Shown here: piece by piece, positions 12,331-25,446 of the stretch
Numbering within the stretch: the stretch's first letter is position 1
How the letters are laid out: each line of letters begins with the position of its first letter
Origin: Ovis canadensis
Lineage: Eukaryota; Chordata; Mammalia; Artiodactyla; Bovidae
DNA: 64,000 nt
Direction: 5' to 3'
Assembly (NCBI RefSeq): GCF_042477335.2
Contig: NC_091262.1
Span: 43,373,001-43,437,000 of the forward strand
The notes under the pieces: model-generated
What the model saw: the letters and a program-made list of their open reading frames with translations, nothing else
What the model was told of the DNA's origin: nothing
The model's database searches: none
Position numbers and translations under genes: made by a program

Positions 12331-13528
12331 GTGGTTACTCTCAGTGAAACCCAAGCTTCAAATTCCAGTAAAGATTCCTTTTGTATAAGGGAAATCATTT
12401 TTTTTTTTTCCCAGAACAGTGTCTGATTCAGAGTTCAAGTTCTTCCTCTTGAACTTTGATTCATGAAGTGTCTTAACACACATTCTCCTGGAGTGTTTTG
12501 CTATCACTTCTCATTTAAACATTGTCATCATAGCAATGGAAAGGGAATTGAAGTCTCTGTTGTTCTGATTAAGCCTCCGTCGTTGGCTTGCACTGGGACC
12601 CTGGGTCTCAGATGTGTGGCTCTCCTGGTTTTCTTATACCACCACACTCACCGCCTGAATTAAGTGGCACCTGACTCCCTATTCCCTTCCTACCAGTGTT
12701 CTAGAAGAAGAAGCATTTGTTGCCCTTCTGCCCACAAATGAAGGATCTTTTCCAGGATGCTGATGGAGGAGGAAGATTCAGGTGGAATTTCTTGCCCCCT
12801 CACATGGTTGCTCATCCGCTGGCTCACTGCCTAACAATAGGTACTTCAGGTCTTCTTCTGATCTTTTCTCTGAGTGCCTGGTAGTCTTTACAAAGAGCCC
12901 ACAGACAGACCCTGGTCTCTCAATTTCTGTGGCCTCTTACAGATTCCACACTGTCTCACTAGCCCCCGTTTGGTGGTAACTAATTTGTCAGTGATACTAG
13001 CTGAAGTTTTCTTATCGGGGCCCAGTTGAATAGGCCCCAGGGGAGTGAATACCTGCATCACATCTTCCCTTGCAGGCACTGACCCTCCTTAGATTTGGGG
13101 TAGTTAGTTGTTCCGTGACCACAGATTTCCAAAGGGTTCAAAATACGCCGTCAATTTGAAGTCATTCTGCCTCTCTTTTGCTTTAAGTGCTGTAGCAGCA
13201 CTGTTCTTACCGCTCACTTTTAGAAGGATTTTACTTGCTTCTGCAGCATCAGCTGGTAGCAATGGGCCTTACAAATAAGAGGTGGCGATATCCTGACTCC
13301 AAGATTATCCAAGCAGCTTGACAACTAGATCTGCTATGTGTTCACATTCACACTGCAGGCCTCACAAGGGTGATGTAAAAGTTAAAGTGAAATCGATTCC
13401 TGGGAAGCATGTAGGGTGGAACCAGCCACATTCTCATATTTAAGCAAGCAGCTTAGTTGCATGGCCTTGACTCTTGGGCTGAATCTACGTAGGATAATTT
13501 AACTGCTAATACTTTACTCATAAGTGCA
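12331..13528. other. Non-repetitive sequence, no supported gene
   Basis: Mixed composition with only short chance frames (longest about 66 codons, either strand). I recognise no domain, splice structure, RNA gene or clear repeat family here. Confidence 0.5.
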
Positions 13529-13849
13529 CGCTTAGTCACTCAGTCATGTCCGATTCTTTGCGACCCCATGGACTGCAGCCCATCAGGCTCCTCTGTCCAT
13601 AGGGATTCTCCAAGCAAGAATACTAGAGTGGGTTGCCATGCCCTCCTCCAGGGGATCTTCCTAACCTGCAGATCCAACCTAGGTCTCCCGCATTGCAGGC
13701 AGATTCTTTACCATCTGAGCCATCAGGAAGCCCAAGAATGCTGAAGTGGGTAGCCTATCCCTTCTCCAGGATCTTCCAGAGCCATGAATTGAACTGGGGT
13801 CTCCTGAATTATAGGTAGATTCTTTACCAGCTGAACTACCAAGGAAGCC
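13529..13849 (-). repeat. Tandem Bov-tA SINE pair, reverse orientation
   Basis: A complete reverse-oriented Bov-tA (13529-13732, ending in the tRNA-head motif 'gagccatcaggaagccc') is followed directly by a second partial head (13733-13849, ending 'ctaccaaggaagccc'). Two adjacent tRNA-derived heads make it longer than a standard ~200-bp unit. Confidence 0.8.
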
Positions 13850-14009
13850 CTATAAAAATAAATTAAAAAATTAACTCCTTAAAATTAAAACTTAATAATA
13901 CCTATTCCTTCCCATGCCAGTTAAAATAATAGTTCTTGGTATTATAGAAGAAAAATGTTTCCTAAGCAAAACAAAAATGAACAAAAAAAGCCATAAGTTG
14001 TTTAGTTTC

Positions 14010-14500
14010 ATTTTGTATTAATTCTATCTTTTTTATATTGGAGTATAGTTGATTTACAATATTGTGTTAATTTCAAGTGTACAGGCAAAGTGATTCAGTT
14101 ATACATATACATGTATCTAATTCTTTTTCAGATTCTTTTCCCATTTAGTTTGTTACAAAGTACAGAGTTCCCTGTGCTATTGCTTGGTCCTTGTTGCTTA
14201 TCTATTTTATATATAGTAGTGTGTATATATTCATCCCAAGCTCCTAATTTATCCCTCCTCACCCTTTTCCCCTTTAGTTACATAAATTTGTTTTCTATGT
14301 TTGTGGGTCTATTTCTGTTTTGTATATAAGTTCATTTGTATCATTTTTTTTTTAGATTCCACATACAAGTGATAGCATATGGCATGTGAATTTCTTTTTA
14401 TGCCTTACCTCACTTAGTATGATAATCTCTAGGTCCATCCATGTTGCTGCAATAGCCAAGATTTTAATCCACATTTCTGATAGTCTTCCTTTTGTCAAAT
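14010..14500 (-). mobile_element. L1 3' end, reverse orientation
   Basis: Antisense of the ruminant L1 3' terminal region: 'ttggagtatagttgatttacaa' near 14038 and 'gttccctgtgctattgc' near 14167. It then runs into ORF2 C-terminal antisense sequence near 14400-14500. Confidence 0.75.
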
Positions 14501-15739
14501 AAAATTAATGCCCAAAGAACAACCAGAAACCATAGCAATTTTTTTGAATTTCAAAAAGAGAGAAACTAAAAACTCTGTGCCAGCCAATGTCAGAGATGCT
14601 CTAGAGTGTCTATGAGCCTTGGGAGGAATACGTGGAGAAGAGAGAGTGTAAAATTTAGACAATCTGTGGGTCACGAGGAAAGGTAACATTACCAGGTCTC
14701 AGAAAATCCACCACTTCCATACAGTTCCTGAGGGGTAAAAAAAAAAAAAAACTTTGAAGGTTTATTCCAGCAGAGTGAGAGAAACATGAAAATAGAAAAA
14801 GCATGAAAACAAAGAATTAAAATGTCATAGAAGAGTTGGAAGTTGAACACTGAAACAGTTTGAACATATGGATTTGGGTATAAATAAATGTTGTAAGTAT
14901 GGTAACAAAGCTGCATGCAAAATTCTTTTCTAAGAAATTAACATTTAAATACTAACATGTGAATGTTATTAAATATTAACATTTAAATATTAATCAGTCT
15001 TGCAACTTTAAAGCAGGGTTGACAGACTGAAAGTATGTCAAGGGAGCAAAATTCTTCCTTGAATATGAGGGATAAAAGTAATTTTGTTTATGATTTTGCT
15101 AGAAAAATCTGATCAGATAAATATAGGCATAAGCATGTCCTTTCATTTCTTCAAGAAATATATTGAGGGCCTAGGATTTTGAATGAGAAGAAGTGATATC
15201 TTCTTTCTTGGACTAACTGATAAGCAGGGGAGATAAACTAACAAGCAAAGTAGGAAATTGCAAACTGTGTAGCCATCAGGGCTTTAAGAGCAAAGAATGC
15301 TGTGAGACAAACTCCTGTGTGTCTGTGTGCTTGGTCAGCAAGGTCTTTTCTGAAAGGGTGGCGTGTACACTGCACTGTGAAATCTGAGAAAACCCAGATG
15401 CACGAAAAGGGTAATGTGTGTTTCAGGCAGGCCCTGAATTTTGAAGAGAACTGAGGTCAGTGGAGAACTGAGCAGCTGGTACAGGGGAAGCCCATCCCAT
15501 AGCAGAGTGGAAGAAGAGGGGGAAATCTGATGATGCCTGTGCTAGGGGGTATGGGTCTCCACTGGATGCCAGGAGCCACTGCAGGAAGTGAGTGTGTGTG
15601 TATGTGTGTGTGTCAATAATATATTCAAGAAGTTTCAAAAATCAAAACACTTTAATACTTAACCCAATGAAGTGTCTCACTTCAACCCTTGTTCTGGTCT
15701 GCCCCACCAACCTCAACCTCAAGCAAACATAAATTCTTC
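14501..15739. other. Non-repetitive sequence with a short TG microsatellite
   Basis: No gene family is recognised. A poly(A) run of about 14 lies near 14738-14751, and an imperfect (TG)n tract lies at about 15591-15613. Open frames are short and unconvincing. Confidence 0.5.
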
Positions 15740-16135
15740 TTTCTCCTTCTTTCTTATATAAAAGATGACATACTATAAAATATTATTTTTAACTTGCTTT
15801 TTTCATGCAACAGGATTTTCTGGAGATATTTTTATAGCAGCATATGGGACCTTCCTCAATCTTTTTTTCTTTTGCTGCTTCAAGGAATTCTGTTGCGGTG
15901 ATAGACCACAGCTTATGTATCCAGTTTCCTCCTGGTGGGCTTTTGAGTGGTTTTCCAGACTTTGCTGTTTCAATGTAGCTGAGGATAAGCTTGTATTTAT
16001 TATGTATATCACTGCCCATATGTAAAAACCCATGCCGTAGACAAATTCCCAGAAGGTACTGCTGAATCAAAAGCTAAGTTAAGCATTGTATCGTTTTGAT
16101 ATAAATTCACAATTGCCCTGCTTTCTGTAATGTAA
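15740..16135 (-). mobile_element. Old L1-like 3' region, reverse orientation
   Basis: Blocks such as 'ttgcttttttcatgcaaca' and 'aattcccagaaggtactgctg' resemble the antisense 3' region of old L1 elements. The 86- to 93-codon frames here, on both strands, are shadows of that repeat. Confidence 0.45.
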
Positions 16136-16915
16136 CATTCTGCACTCCTGATGTCAACAGATAAAGCCTATGCTTCTTTAAGCAAGGAAGTGACATAATT
16201 TGGCTTGCAATTACAAGAGCCCAGTCCACCCTCTGAGTAGAGAATGTTTTGAAAAGTGAATGAGATCACTTGGAAGGCTTTTATAATTGTTCAGAAAAAG
16301 AGTTATGGTGAGTGATGAGGAATCAGAGAAATATGAACAAGTGATAGGTAGACATAGAATTTACAGGATTTGTGGATGATTTGGCTGTGACAAGTAAAGA
16401 AAAGGCAAACAAGAGGGATGGCCACAAGCAGGGAGGGCCAGAAGAGCAGTGGGGATCCTGAGTGCGTTAGGCATCTGTTAAGTTTGGGTTCCCTGTGGGA
16501 CATCCAAGCTGAGCTCTCCAGTCAACTACGTAAGTCTGAACCTCAGAAGAGAGATCTCAGCTGGGAATGCGGGTGGGAAATGGAACTCCGAGCATAGAAT
16601 GAAGCAGGTCACTGGGACAGATGCAGAGAGAGACAAGGAAACATCCCAGGCCTGAGGCAATCTAAACTCAGAGTGAAGCAGGAGAGGGGCACAGCCAGGG
16701 GAGCAGTGCATATGTGTGTCCTGAGAAGTGTCATATGGAGAGAGTCTTGGAAAGACAGGCGGACTGAGCGCCGCAGGAGTTCCCTGGGTGGGACAGCATG
16801 GAGACCTTCAGTGAGAACCGGCAGGAGACTTCCATCAACCTAAAGGCAACCACTAGGAGCTCAAAGAGAATGTCTCCTTGAACACCACTAAGTATTAGTA
16901 TTAGTAGCTCACACT
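16136..16915. other. Non-repetitive sequence, nothing recognised
   Basis: Moderate-GC sequence with short frames of 60-66 codons on the minus strand only. No domain, RNA or repeat family is recognised. Confidence 0.5.
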
Positions 16916-16921
16916 AACTCT

Positions 16922-17099
16922 AAAGAGTTGTGCCCAACTCTTTGTGACCCCATGGACTGTAGCCCGCCAGACTCCTCTGTCTATGGAATTCTCCAGGCAA
17001 GAATACTGGAGTGGGTTGCCATTCCCTGCTCCAGCGGATCTTCTCCACCCAGGAATCGAACCCCGGTCTCTTGCATTGCAGGCAGATTCTTTACTGAGA
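16922..17099 (-). repeat. Bov-tA SINE, reverse orientation
   Basis: The reverse-oriented body ('gtgaccccatggactgtagc') and part of the tRNA-derived head ('attgcaggcagattcttta') are present. The small frames on both strands are translations of the SINE. Confidence 0.85.
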
Positions 17100-17689
17100 A
17101 AAAGAGCACATGATAACATTGCATAGAAAAAAAAAAAATAGAGAAACCAAAAGAGACAGTAAGGAAGGCAATGACAGAAAGCATAACAAGATGCTTGTGT
17201 ATGGGCAGACAGTCAGAAGCGGGACTTGGCATTGACACTTGGCTCATGGCTGGAGAACTCAGCTCAGCAGGCCTCACCTTGAGCTGGTGCCTCTTCCTGC
17301 AGGGCTGATGGAGCAGACAGTGCCATGGGGCCGCATAGTGATGTTAGGTCGCTGACACTTCTAGGGCAGTTCTTACAATGCAGGTAAGGGGACGGAAGTC
17401 TTGCAAGTAAAAATAATTCTGAGACAAGTGAAGAGGAGGGAGACATACCATTCAATATAGCATATGCATATATATTGTATATATGTGTAGACATATGTAA
17501 AATGAAATGTCATTGAGGGCATTGAAAAATAAATAGTATTAAGAGTGTAGTGACCAAAAAGAAGGCAAAGTACAGAGCACTCATGGAAAAAGACAACAAA
17601 GATGTTATTATTCATGTTACTCTGCTGAATAATAGACAAGGTTTATCTGTTAACACCTCAACTCAGAAAACTCAAAAAACCAGGCACAA
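17100..17689. other. Non-repetitive sequence with a poly(A) run
   Basis: A run of A occurs near 17128-17139, followed by mixed sequence. No gene, RNA or recognised repeat. Confidence 0.45.
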
Positions 17690-17900
17690 TGGCTGATAAA
17701 ATTTCTGTGACATCTGTAGCTCAATTAATGGTATTGTGTCCATGTTCACGTTCTATTTTTGATAATTGTACCATTATCAACAATTAGGGGAAACTGGGTA
17801 AAGTGTTTATAAGAATTTTTGGCACTGCTTTTTCCACATTTCTAATTATAGGATAATTAGAATAAGTCTAATTATTCTAAAATAAAAAGTGAAAAATAAC
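17690..17900 (+). mobile_element. Old L1 3' tail
   Basis: Ends with 'ggggaaactgggtaaagtg' and 'attattctaaaataaaaag', which match the 3' UTR end of old L1 elements (compare the tail near 6640-6791). A small AT hairpin (TTAGAATA/TATTCTAA) lies within it. Confidence 0.6.
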
Positions 17901-18172
17901 TGAGAGTATCCTTTTTTTCCCTGAATCTGTCACCTCTGCCAAGTGCCCTGTGTCACCAAGAGGTGCCATCCTTCTCCAGTGTCCAAGCTGTGGAGCTCAG
18001 CTGTGAACCAAGTCCTCCTTCTCTCAGCTCCACCCTCCAGTCCCGTCCACTCTGCGCTAGACAGGTCCATGCTCCTGTCTCTCCCCTCCTCCGCAGAGAC
18101 AGGCTCGGTCCCATGTCATCCACACAAAGACCCCAGCACCTCTGCAATGACAGCAGCGCTGCCCCGTCCTCC
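17901..18172. other. Short unique segment
   Basis: C-rich sequence without a recognised gene. Overlapping frames on both strands continue into the adjacent SINE and carry no family signature. Confidence 0.4.
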
Positions 18173-18440
18173 TGCTGCTGCTGCTGCTGTGAAGTCGCTT
18201 CAGTCGTGTCTGACTCTGTACGCCCCCATAGACGGCAGCCCACCTGGATTCTCTAGGCAAGAACACTGGAGTGGGTTGCCATTTCCTTCTCCAATGCATG
18301 AAAGTGAAAAGTGAAAGTGAAGTCGCTCAGTCATGTCCAACTCTTAGTGACCCCATGGACTGCAGCCCACCAGGCTCTTCTGTCCATGGGATTTTCCAGG
18401 CTCTTGCCTGGAGTGGGATGCCATTGTCTTCTGCTGTCCA
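18173..18440 (-). repeat. Bov-A2 SINE, reverse orientation, with GCT run
   Basis: Starts with (TGC)n at about 18173-18192, the complement of the AGC tail. Two reverse-oriented BovA monomers follow, joined by 'atgcatgaaagtgaaaagtg' near 18295. The 192-codon frame at 18271-18849 starts in this SINE and is not a gene. Confidence 0.85.
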
Positions 18441-18898
18441 AGTCACTGTTCTGAAACAGACCACATCCTTCCTCTTCCTACCTTACACCACACATCCTTC
18501 AAAGCACTGTGCTCCTGGAGACCCACCTGCCAGTCCACCTGTAAGTCCAGCCACCTCCACCAGGCAGGCGGCCTTCCAGGGGCAGGTGCCAAGACCCTGG
18601 CTGCCTAAACAAGCCCCAGGATTCATGGCCATCTGCCGCATTTGTCCTGGACCCCGACCTGGTCTGCCTCAAGCTTCACTCAAATTCTGCCTCACCCCTA
18701 CAGCTTTCCTCCAGTTCATCCCCCTCCTGGAAATGTCCATGGCTCTCTCTTCTGTGTTCTTACAACACCAGGGGTCTGTTTTGTTTGCACTGAGACTGGA
18801 AGATGGCCCAAGCCTAACTCAGCTTTATATCCCAAGAGCACAGCTCTGACCTGGGGCAGAATAGATTTGCAGAGGAGTGTTGTCACAGTGAACATGCG
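18441..18898. other. Unique segment between two SINEs
   Basis: C-rich sequence with overlapping open frames that run out of the neighbouring SINEs. No protein family is recognised. Confidence 0.45.
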
Positions 18899-18912
18899 CC
18901 AAGGCTTTGTTT

Positions 18913-19136
18913 GCGTGCGTGCATGCTCAGTCACTCAGTTGTGTCCAACTCTTTGGGACCCCATGGGCTATAGCCCACCAGCCTCCTCTGTCCATGGAAT
19001 TCTCAGGCAAGAATACTGGAGTGGGTTGCCATACCCTCCTCTAGGGGCTCTTTCTGACCCAGGGATCGTACCCAAGTCTCCTGTATCTCCTGCATTGGCA
19101 GGCAGATTCTTTACCACTTGAGCCACCTGGAAAGCC
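18913..19136 (-). repeat. Bov-tA SINE with 14-bp target duplication
   Basis: A full reverse-oriented Bov-tA. CCAAGGCTTTGTTT occurs at 18899-18912 and again at 19137-19150, giving exact boundaries and a clean L1-type target duplication. The identical flanks suggest a fairly recent insertion. Confidence 0.93.
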
Positions 19137-19150
19137 CCAAGGCTTTGTTT

Positions 19151-20150
19151 ACACCATGTTTAATCATATTTCAGAAGCCATGGAGCTTTCTATGAGCCAC
19201 AAACAAGCCATTTTCCACCCTAGGAAGCGACTCTATTATTCACTTCCTCCAATCCCTCTACCAGCCAACAGAAAACGGCCAAGAATATAAAATTGTAATC
19301 TACTTAAATATTCTTTACTTTGGAAAAGGACTCAATTCAACATAACTTCAAGTTATCTTCTGCTTCCTTAACAAAATTGGAATCAGTTAAGTTCGTGTTG
19401 GCAGGCTGGGGGATTGTGCACATTGATGGCAGCCCAATCACCCTGCTCAGCGGCCCATGCAGAATTCATCCGGGAAGGAGCAGAGCAGCAGAGGAAATGC
19501 CACTGTGCAGAATGCAGAGCGGATGGTGGCCCTGTCAGGATCTGCATCCCCAGGACGTGCAGTGGCAAGAGGTGCTGTGGGATCCAGGGGGCTGGAATGT
19601 GAGTCCTGTGACTTTCTCTGGATTCTCAGTGTCCCCTCTGCTCCCCACTTCCTGGGTAAAGTCAGGGGAGTGAGCTTGGAGATCCCTCTTCTGATCCTGT
19701 TAATCCTGATGCTCATCATTCATAGTAGATAATCAGAGAAAAAAGGAAGCTTTGTCTCAATCCTGCTTCCATTCTGTCTCTTCCTCCCTGTGCACACCAC
19801 CCCTTCCCCCAGGAACCCACACACATATGCACATGTCAGCCTTATAACAAGCAGCTTTGCAGTATGCTTCAGCTATTTGATTTGACACAAAATGTGTTTG
19901 GTTTACATACCTTTCCAGGAAGGAGTTGTTCTCTGGGGTGATCGACAGGGCTGGCCACACTTGATTTCCTGGGATCTGCTCTGGCCATTCTTGTCCTTTT
20001 GTTAACACATGTGGCCACTAGGAGAACAACTGTGGGGGGAAGGACTGACCGAATAGCTTCACAACTGCTGTAGAAACTGCACTGAGGCTGACCTGAGCGG
20101 GTGGAGGGCAGGCGCCCCCGACACTCACACAGACAGTGTCTTGCCTGTCG
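19151..20150. other. Unique sequence, no supported gene
   Basis: Overlapping frames of 60-117 codons occur on both strands near 19320-19730. None shows a domain. A GTGAGT near 19600 resembles a splice donor but has no matching evidence. Cys-rich frame 19414-19602 is noted but unrecognised. Confidence 0.45.
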
Positions 20151-20163
20151 CTTGGACACATCT

Positions 20164-21936
20164 ATCTTTTTTTTAAATTTCATTTTATTTTTAACTGGAG
20201 GATGATTACTTTACAATATTGTGATGCTTTATGTTATATATCAACATGAATCAGCCACAATTATACATATATCCCCTCCCTACTGAAGCTCCCTCCCACT
20301 CCTTCCCCATCGCACCCCTCTAGGTTGTCGCAGAACACCAGTTTTGGGTTCCCTGCATCACACAGAAAATTCCCAGTGGCTATCTATTTTATGTATGGTA
20401 ATATATATGTTTTAATGCTACTCTCCCACATCATCCCACTTTCTCCTTCTCCCATTTCTTTATGTCTGTATCTCCTTTGCTGAACTGCTAATAGGATCAT
20501 CAGTACCATCTTTCTAGATTCCATACATATGCATTAATACATATTTGTCTTTCTCTTTCTGACTTACTTCACTCTGTAATAGGCTCTAGGTGCATCTGCC
20601 TCATTAGAACTGATGCACATGCATTCCTTTCTATAGCTGAGTAATATTCCATTGTGTATATGTACCACAACTTCTTGATCTATTCATCTGTCGACGGACA
20701 TCTAGTTTGCTTCTATGTCCTAGCAACTGTAAATAGTGCTGTAATGAACATTGGGGTACATGTGTCTTTTTGAGTTCTGGTTTTCTCAGAAAATGTGCCC
20801 AGTAGTGGTATTGTTGGGTCATATGATAGGTTTACTCCTAGTTTTTAAAGGAATCTCCATACTGTTCTCCACAGCAGTTGCATCAAATTTGCATTCCCAC
20901 CAATAGTCCAGGAGGGTTCCCTTTTCTCCACATCTTCTCCAGGATTTATTGCTTATAGATGTTTTGATGATGGCCATTCTTACAGGTGTGAGACAGTACC
21001 TCATTGCAGTTTTGATTTGCATTTCTCTAATAATGAGCAATGCTGAGCATTTTTCATGTGTTTATCAGCCATCTGCATGTCTTCTTTGGAGAGGTGTCTG
21101 TTTAGTTCTTCTGTCCACTTTTTGATTGGGTTGTTTTTCTGGCACTGAGCTTCATGAGCTGATTATATATTTTGGAAATTAATCCTTTGTTGTTTCATTT
21201 GCTATTCATTTCTCTCATTTTCAGGGTTGTCTTTTAATCTTGTTTATTGTTTCCTTTGCTGTGCAAAAGATTTTCAGTTTAACTAAATTCATTTATTTAC
21301 TTCTGTTTTTATTTCCATTACTCTAGGAGGTGGGTCAAAGAGGATCTTGCTGTGATGTATGTCAGAGTGTTCTGCCTATGTTTTCCTCTAAGAGTTTTAT
21401 AGTTTCTGGCCTTACAATTCAGTCTTTAATCCATTTTGAGTTTATTTTTGTGTATGGTATTAGGAAGTGTTCTAGTTCCATTCTTTTACATGTAACTGTC
21501 CAGTTTTCCCAACATCACTTATTGAAGAGGATGTCTTTTCTTCATTGTATATTATTGCCTCCTTTGTCAAAGATAAGGTGCCCATAGGTGTGTGGAGTTA
21601 TCTTTAGGCTTTCTATCTCATTCCATTGGTTTATATTTCTATTTTTGTGCCAGTATCATACTGTCTTGAGGACTGTAGTTTTGTAGTATAGTCTGAAGTC
21701 AGGAAGGTTGATTCTTCCAACTCCCTTTTTCTTTCTCAAGATTGCTTTGGCTATTTGGGGTCTTTTCTGTCTCCATACAAACTGTGAACCTTTTTGTTCT
21801 AGTTAGGTGAAAAAGACCATTGGTAGTTTGATAGGGATTGTGTTGCATCTGTAGATTACTTTGGGTAGTATAGTTATTTTCACAGAATTGATTCTTCCAA
21901 TCCAAGAACATGGTATATCTCTCCCTATGTTTGTGG
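20164..21936 (-). mobile_element. 5'-truncated ruminant L1, reverse orientation, with target duplication
   Basis: Begins with a T-run at 20167-20174 and antisense of the ruminant L1 3' UTR, then ORF2 C-terminal sequence through to about 21936. CTTGGACACATCT (20151-20163) and CTTGGGCACATCT (21937-21949) form a 13-bp target duplication with one mismatch. The copy is about 1.77 kb of the ~8 kb typical of ruminant L1, so most of the 5' end is absent. Its frames are broken. Confidence 0.9.
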
Positions 21937-21949
21937 CTTGGGCACATCT

Positions 21950-24900
21950 TAAGAAAGAAGAGCTTCTGGTTAAAAGAAAGAAGCCTTAAACATAGAGGAA
22001 AGAGCACAGAGCATTTAGCAATAAAGCTGGAGTTAGGATGACTCCAGCCTTTACCGAGAGGCAGCCTCTGCTTTGGGGCAGAGATGTTTAGGAGGCGCCT
22101 GGCAGAAGGCCTGGGAAACACAGCATCATGCACTCTGCCCAGATTTTCTATCATCCTGTGCTCACCTGAAGTCTCATTTGTAGCCACTGTACTGGCAGGG
22201 AAATTTTCTGTTGGCAGATATAAGTAGAGTTCCCTAGACAGAGTGAAGGTCCCCCTGGGGATGTAGCTAAGCAGCTAGACCAGTGCTTTGCCTGTCCTTC
22301 CTGGGCACAGGGACGGAGGCCCAAGGCAGTGTTTATGACTGATTTGCACACCCATGTTTGCAACCCTTTAAGTGAGCTGTTGCATGTTTTCTGCTGCCCA
22401 CTGTGAATTAGCTGGATATATGCACCTGGATTCTCAGCTGACCACAAACGTGCAGTGGAAAAGGAAAGGTATCCAGGAAGGCTACATGTTTGGCAAGTTA
22501 GCATCCTTCTCACAGGCTGTTTGCAGGGGCTGCTCTCAGGGCCCAATTTTGTCTCTGCCACACTAGTGTGCCATCCTTCAAAGACCTTTCTGAGCAGACA
22601 GCTAGAAAAATGCCTCTTTGTGCGCTCACACTGACTTCATTCAATTTTCTGCCTTTTCTCAGCTAATCTTCAGCCTGTAATTTCCTAATGACTTTCCCAG
22701 GGCTATTCTGTTGATCGCTAAAAGGCATAGCTGGCCAAGATCCACTGTGTGTCTATAGTTGGAATTCTGTCAGCATTTCCTTCCTAATTATGAGCCAGTG
22801 TCAGGATGTCCCTGGGCATGCAGCATTCTGTAACAAAGAATAGGGCTTGGTAGGGACCCCAGGGAACAGACTACAGCGAAAACTTGGGGCACCCAACCCT
22901 GAAGAGTCCCTAGGGCCTTTCCGCTCCCTCCACAGCACTCAGAGAAGCAGGCTTGCCTCTGGACCATCTTTATTCCCTACTCAATCTTAACCTGCACAGA
23001 AGAGCTTGGAAGCAATTTGCTAAAGCGAGGCCCACCTAAGTCTTCACTTATATCTGCATACTTGATACCCACTGGCATGTCTTTCCCCTCGACCCTTCCT
23101 AAGTGAGACAGCCAGGTCAAAATGCTAAGTAAATGTTTCCTGATTACATTTAGCAATGTCAAGCTATGAAATGTACAAGTGGCTTCACATTGCACTTTGT
23201 CCATATGGCAATATTTCCAAGTTAATAATATTATGAGCCTTAGGCTGACATACCATGTCCTAAAGGTAGCCATTAAGGAAAGCTGTTAAAAAAAAAACCT
23301 TATTATTAATATTATTTTCATCTAATTGGGAAAAGGTCCTCTTGCTCCTCACACACAGGTGAAACATGTGACGAAGTACATGAATCCAAGATGAACCACG
23401 GAACAGAGGAGCCAGCCACACTCTCAAGCTCTGAGTAGCTACTTGATCCTGCGTGGGAGCCCAGGAGCCCCGACCCCTCTTCCACGCCCTGACCGACCAG
23501 GAACCAGGTTTCATGGAGCCCTCACATCCCATGTGCTCTCCACCCCTGCTTCACAGCAGCCTCACCTCCCTCTAGGACTGACGCATGGTGATGGCTCTAC
23601 AGTCTTTCCCCACTTGGATTGCTGTGTGTAGGACAAAAAATCAAGCAAGCTACTGAAAGACTTAAACCCTTCTGTGATCTCAGTTTCGATCGAGGTCTTC
23701 AGGATCTGGCTCCTGTCCACCTTTTCTAATCCTACCTGTGTCATTCCCATCAGCTCTAGGAATCCTACACCACCCACTAAAAGCCAGGGCTGGCCCCACC
23801 TCCATCCTCAACACATGCATCTACTGTAGCCTGAAAAGAAAACCTTCCTTCTGTGAACAAGGTCCCATCTGTCAGTCCCCAAGCCCATTCAAGATTCAAA
23901 TGGATCCCATTTCCTCTATGAACTCCCCAAGAGAAGCAAGATACTTGGCGCCCATGACCCATGAATTCCCTGCTGCCCAATAAACAGACTGGAGAATCAT
24001 GGTAGGCTTCATGTGTGTCTCTGCCAAAAATCAAACAGAAACCACATCAGACATGTCCTAAAATGCCTGGTTGGATACCAGAGTCACAGCCTGGCACTAG
24101 TGGGATCACAAAAACTGACGGCTATCACTCAGCTCACTCTCCTTTCTGAGAACGTGGAGAACTGTTTGGAATGAAATAAAGATTAAGAAATGGCCCAGAC
24201 CGGGACATAAAAAGTGTGTCGAAGAGCAAACAGTCTGAGACTCTCAGACTCACAGGCACTCTCCACGGCCCAACCCTGCCCTCCACAATAGCCTCAGACA
24301 AAGACCCCAGCATGAAGGTCCCTGTCCTCACACAAGCTGAGTCTCAGGGCAGATAATCATGGAAGGCTGGTGGCAGTGACCTTGCCATAAACTGGCTGTC
24401 ACTTTCTTCATCTCTTAGTTGAACACCCTCTATTCGACCACTTTCCGCTCATTCTGTGTTAAAACACACAATTTCAGAGCCTGACTATATTCAGTTATCA
24501 AATAACTACTTTTAAATGTAAATTTAAAAATTCAAAAGGCTGTTTTCCAAAACGTCCTTTCCAGAAGATGCAGCAAGGGGGATGGATCGTAGAGTGAGTT
24601 CTCCCAAGGCAGCAGGGACTCTGGAGGACTTTGGTCATTTAAGCTGAACCAGATAAGATAGGGCATGGACATAATTAGCTGCAAAATGCAATGTGAGATG
24701 TAGTTTCTGACACATTTCAGAACAGACACACAAGTCCCCACCCTCGCTCCCTAGGAGAGCCTCTTTCCTGGACTCCCCAGAGCCAAGGGTGGCACAGGGC
24801 TGAGGGGTGTGTGCTCCCTGCGTTCTGGGTCATGAGCATCGCTGGGCGTCCCCCTGGGAGTGTATCCCGGAACAGAGGGCACTGTCCTGGGCCTGACAGG

Positions 24901-25413
24901 GTGGGTGTTGGTCAGCGATGATCCTAACACACATCTTTGGATCCCATGGGGTTCTTATACCCTTAGAAAGGAGAAAAAAATAGATATATAAGAACACTGA
25001 TGAGAAGAATAACATCAGCATCTCCGGAACTGCAGGGCACCTGTGAGCCAGGGCAGGACCATAGCACAGCCAGCCAGCAGGAAGGACTGTGGTCTGGATG
25101 CTGCAGGATCCAGAGAAGTGAGTTCCAGACAACAGCACCTCCGTCAGGTTTGCTTCACATCTGAACTGTCCTGGAGTTGCAGGAGGGGATGTCTCTGGTT
25201 GGCTTCCTTTCAGTCAGAGGGTCCCAGAGAATGCAGCTCCTCAGCCCCTTCCCACACAGACCCTTGTCCTAAAGGAGACAAACAGAGATGGAGCACTGGA
25301 CACCTCTGCTGGCCAGCAGGGAAACAAGGGCAAGTCCTGATTTAATTTAAAACAACAAGTTAAAATTAAAGCATCTACAGCCCAAGTTAGCTGTTTTGCT
25401 CTGTAATCATGTG
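21950..25413. other. Unique sequence block, no supported gene
   Basis: About 3.5 kb with no young interspersed repeats. Frames up to 162 codons (21699-22187, which begins in the L1) and 136 codons (22151-22561) lie on the minus strand, but none has recognisable domains. AATAAA occurs at several points. It is a possible intron or intergenic segment. Exons of an unknown gene cannot be excluded by eye. Confidence 0.5.
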
Positions 25414-25446
25414 AAAGCACACACACACACACATGCACACACACAA
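25414..25446 (+). repeat. CA microsatellite
   Basis: (CA)n interrupted by one ATG step, between about 25419 and 25444. Confidence 0.9.

Noticed and set aside
17858-17882. AT-rich hairpin resembling a terminator
   Set aside because: It lies in an old L1 tail of a mammalian genome, where such a structure has no terminator meaning.
18271-18849. 192-codon plus-strand frame
   Set aside because: Its first third is a Bov-A2 SINE and the rest shows no domain.
19414-19602. Cys-rich frame followed by GTGAGT, a possible exon and splice donor
   Set aside because: A single donor-like hexamer is expected by chance; no acceptor, homologous domain or second exon is visible.
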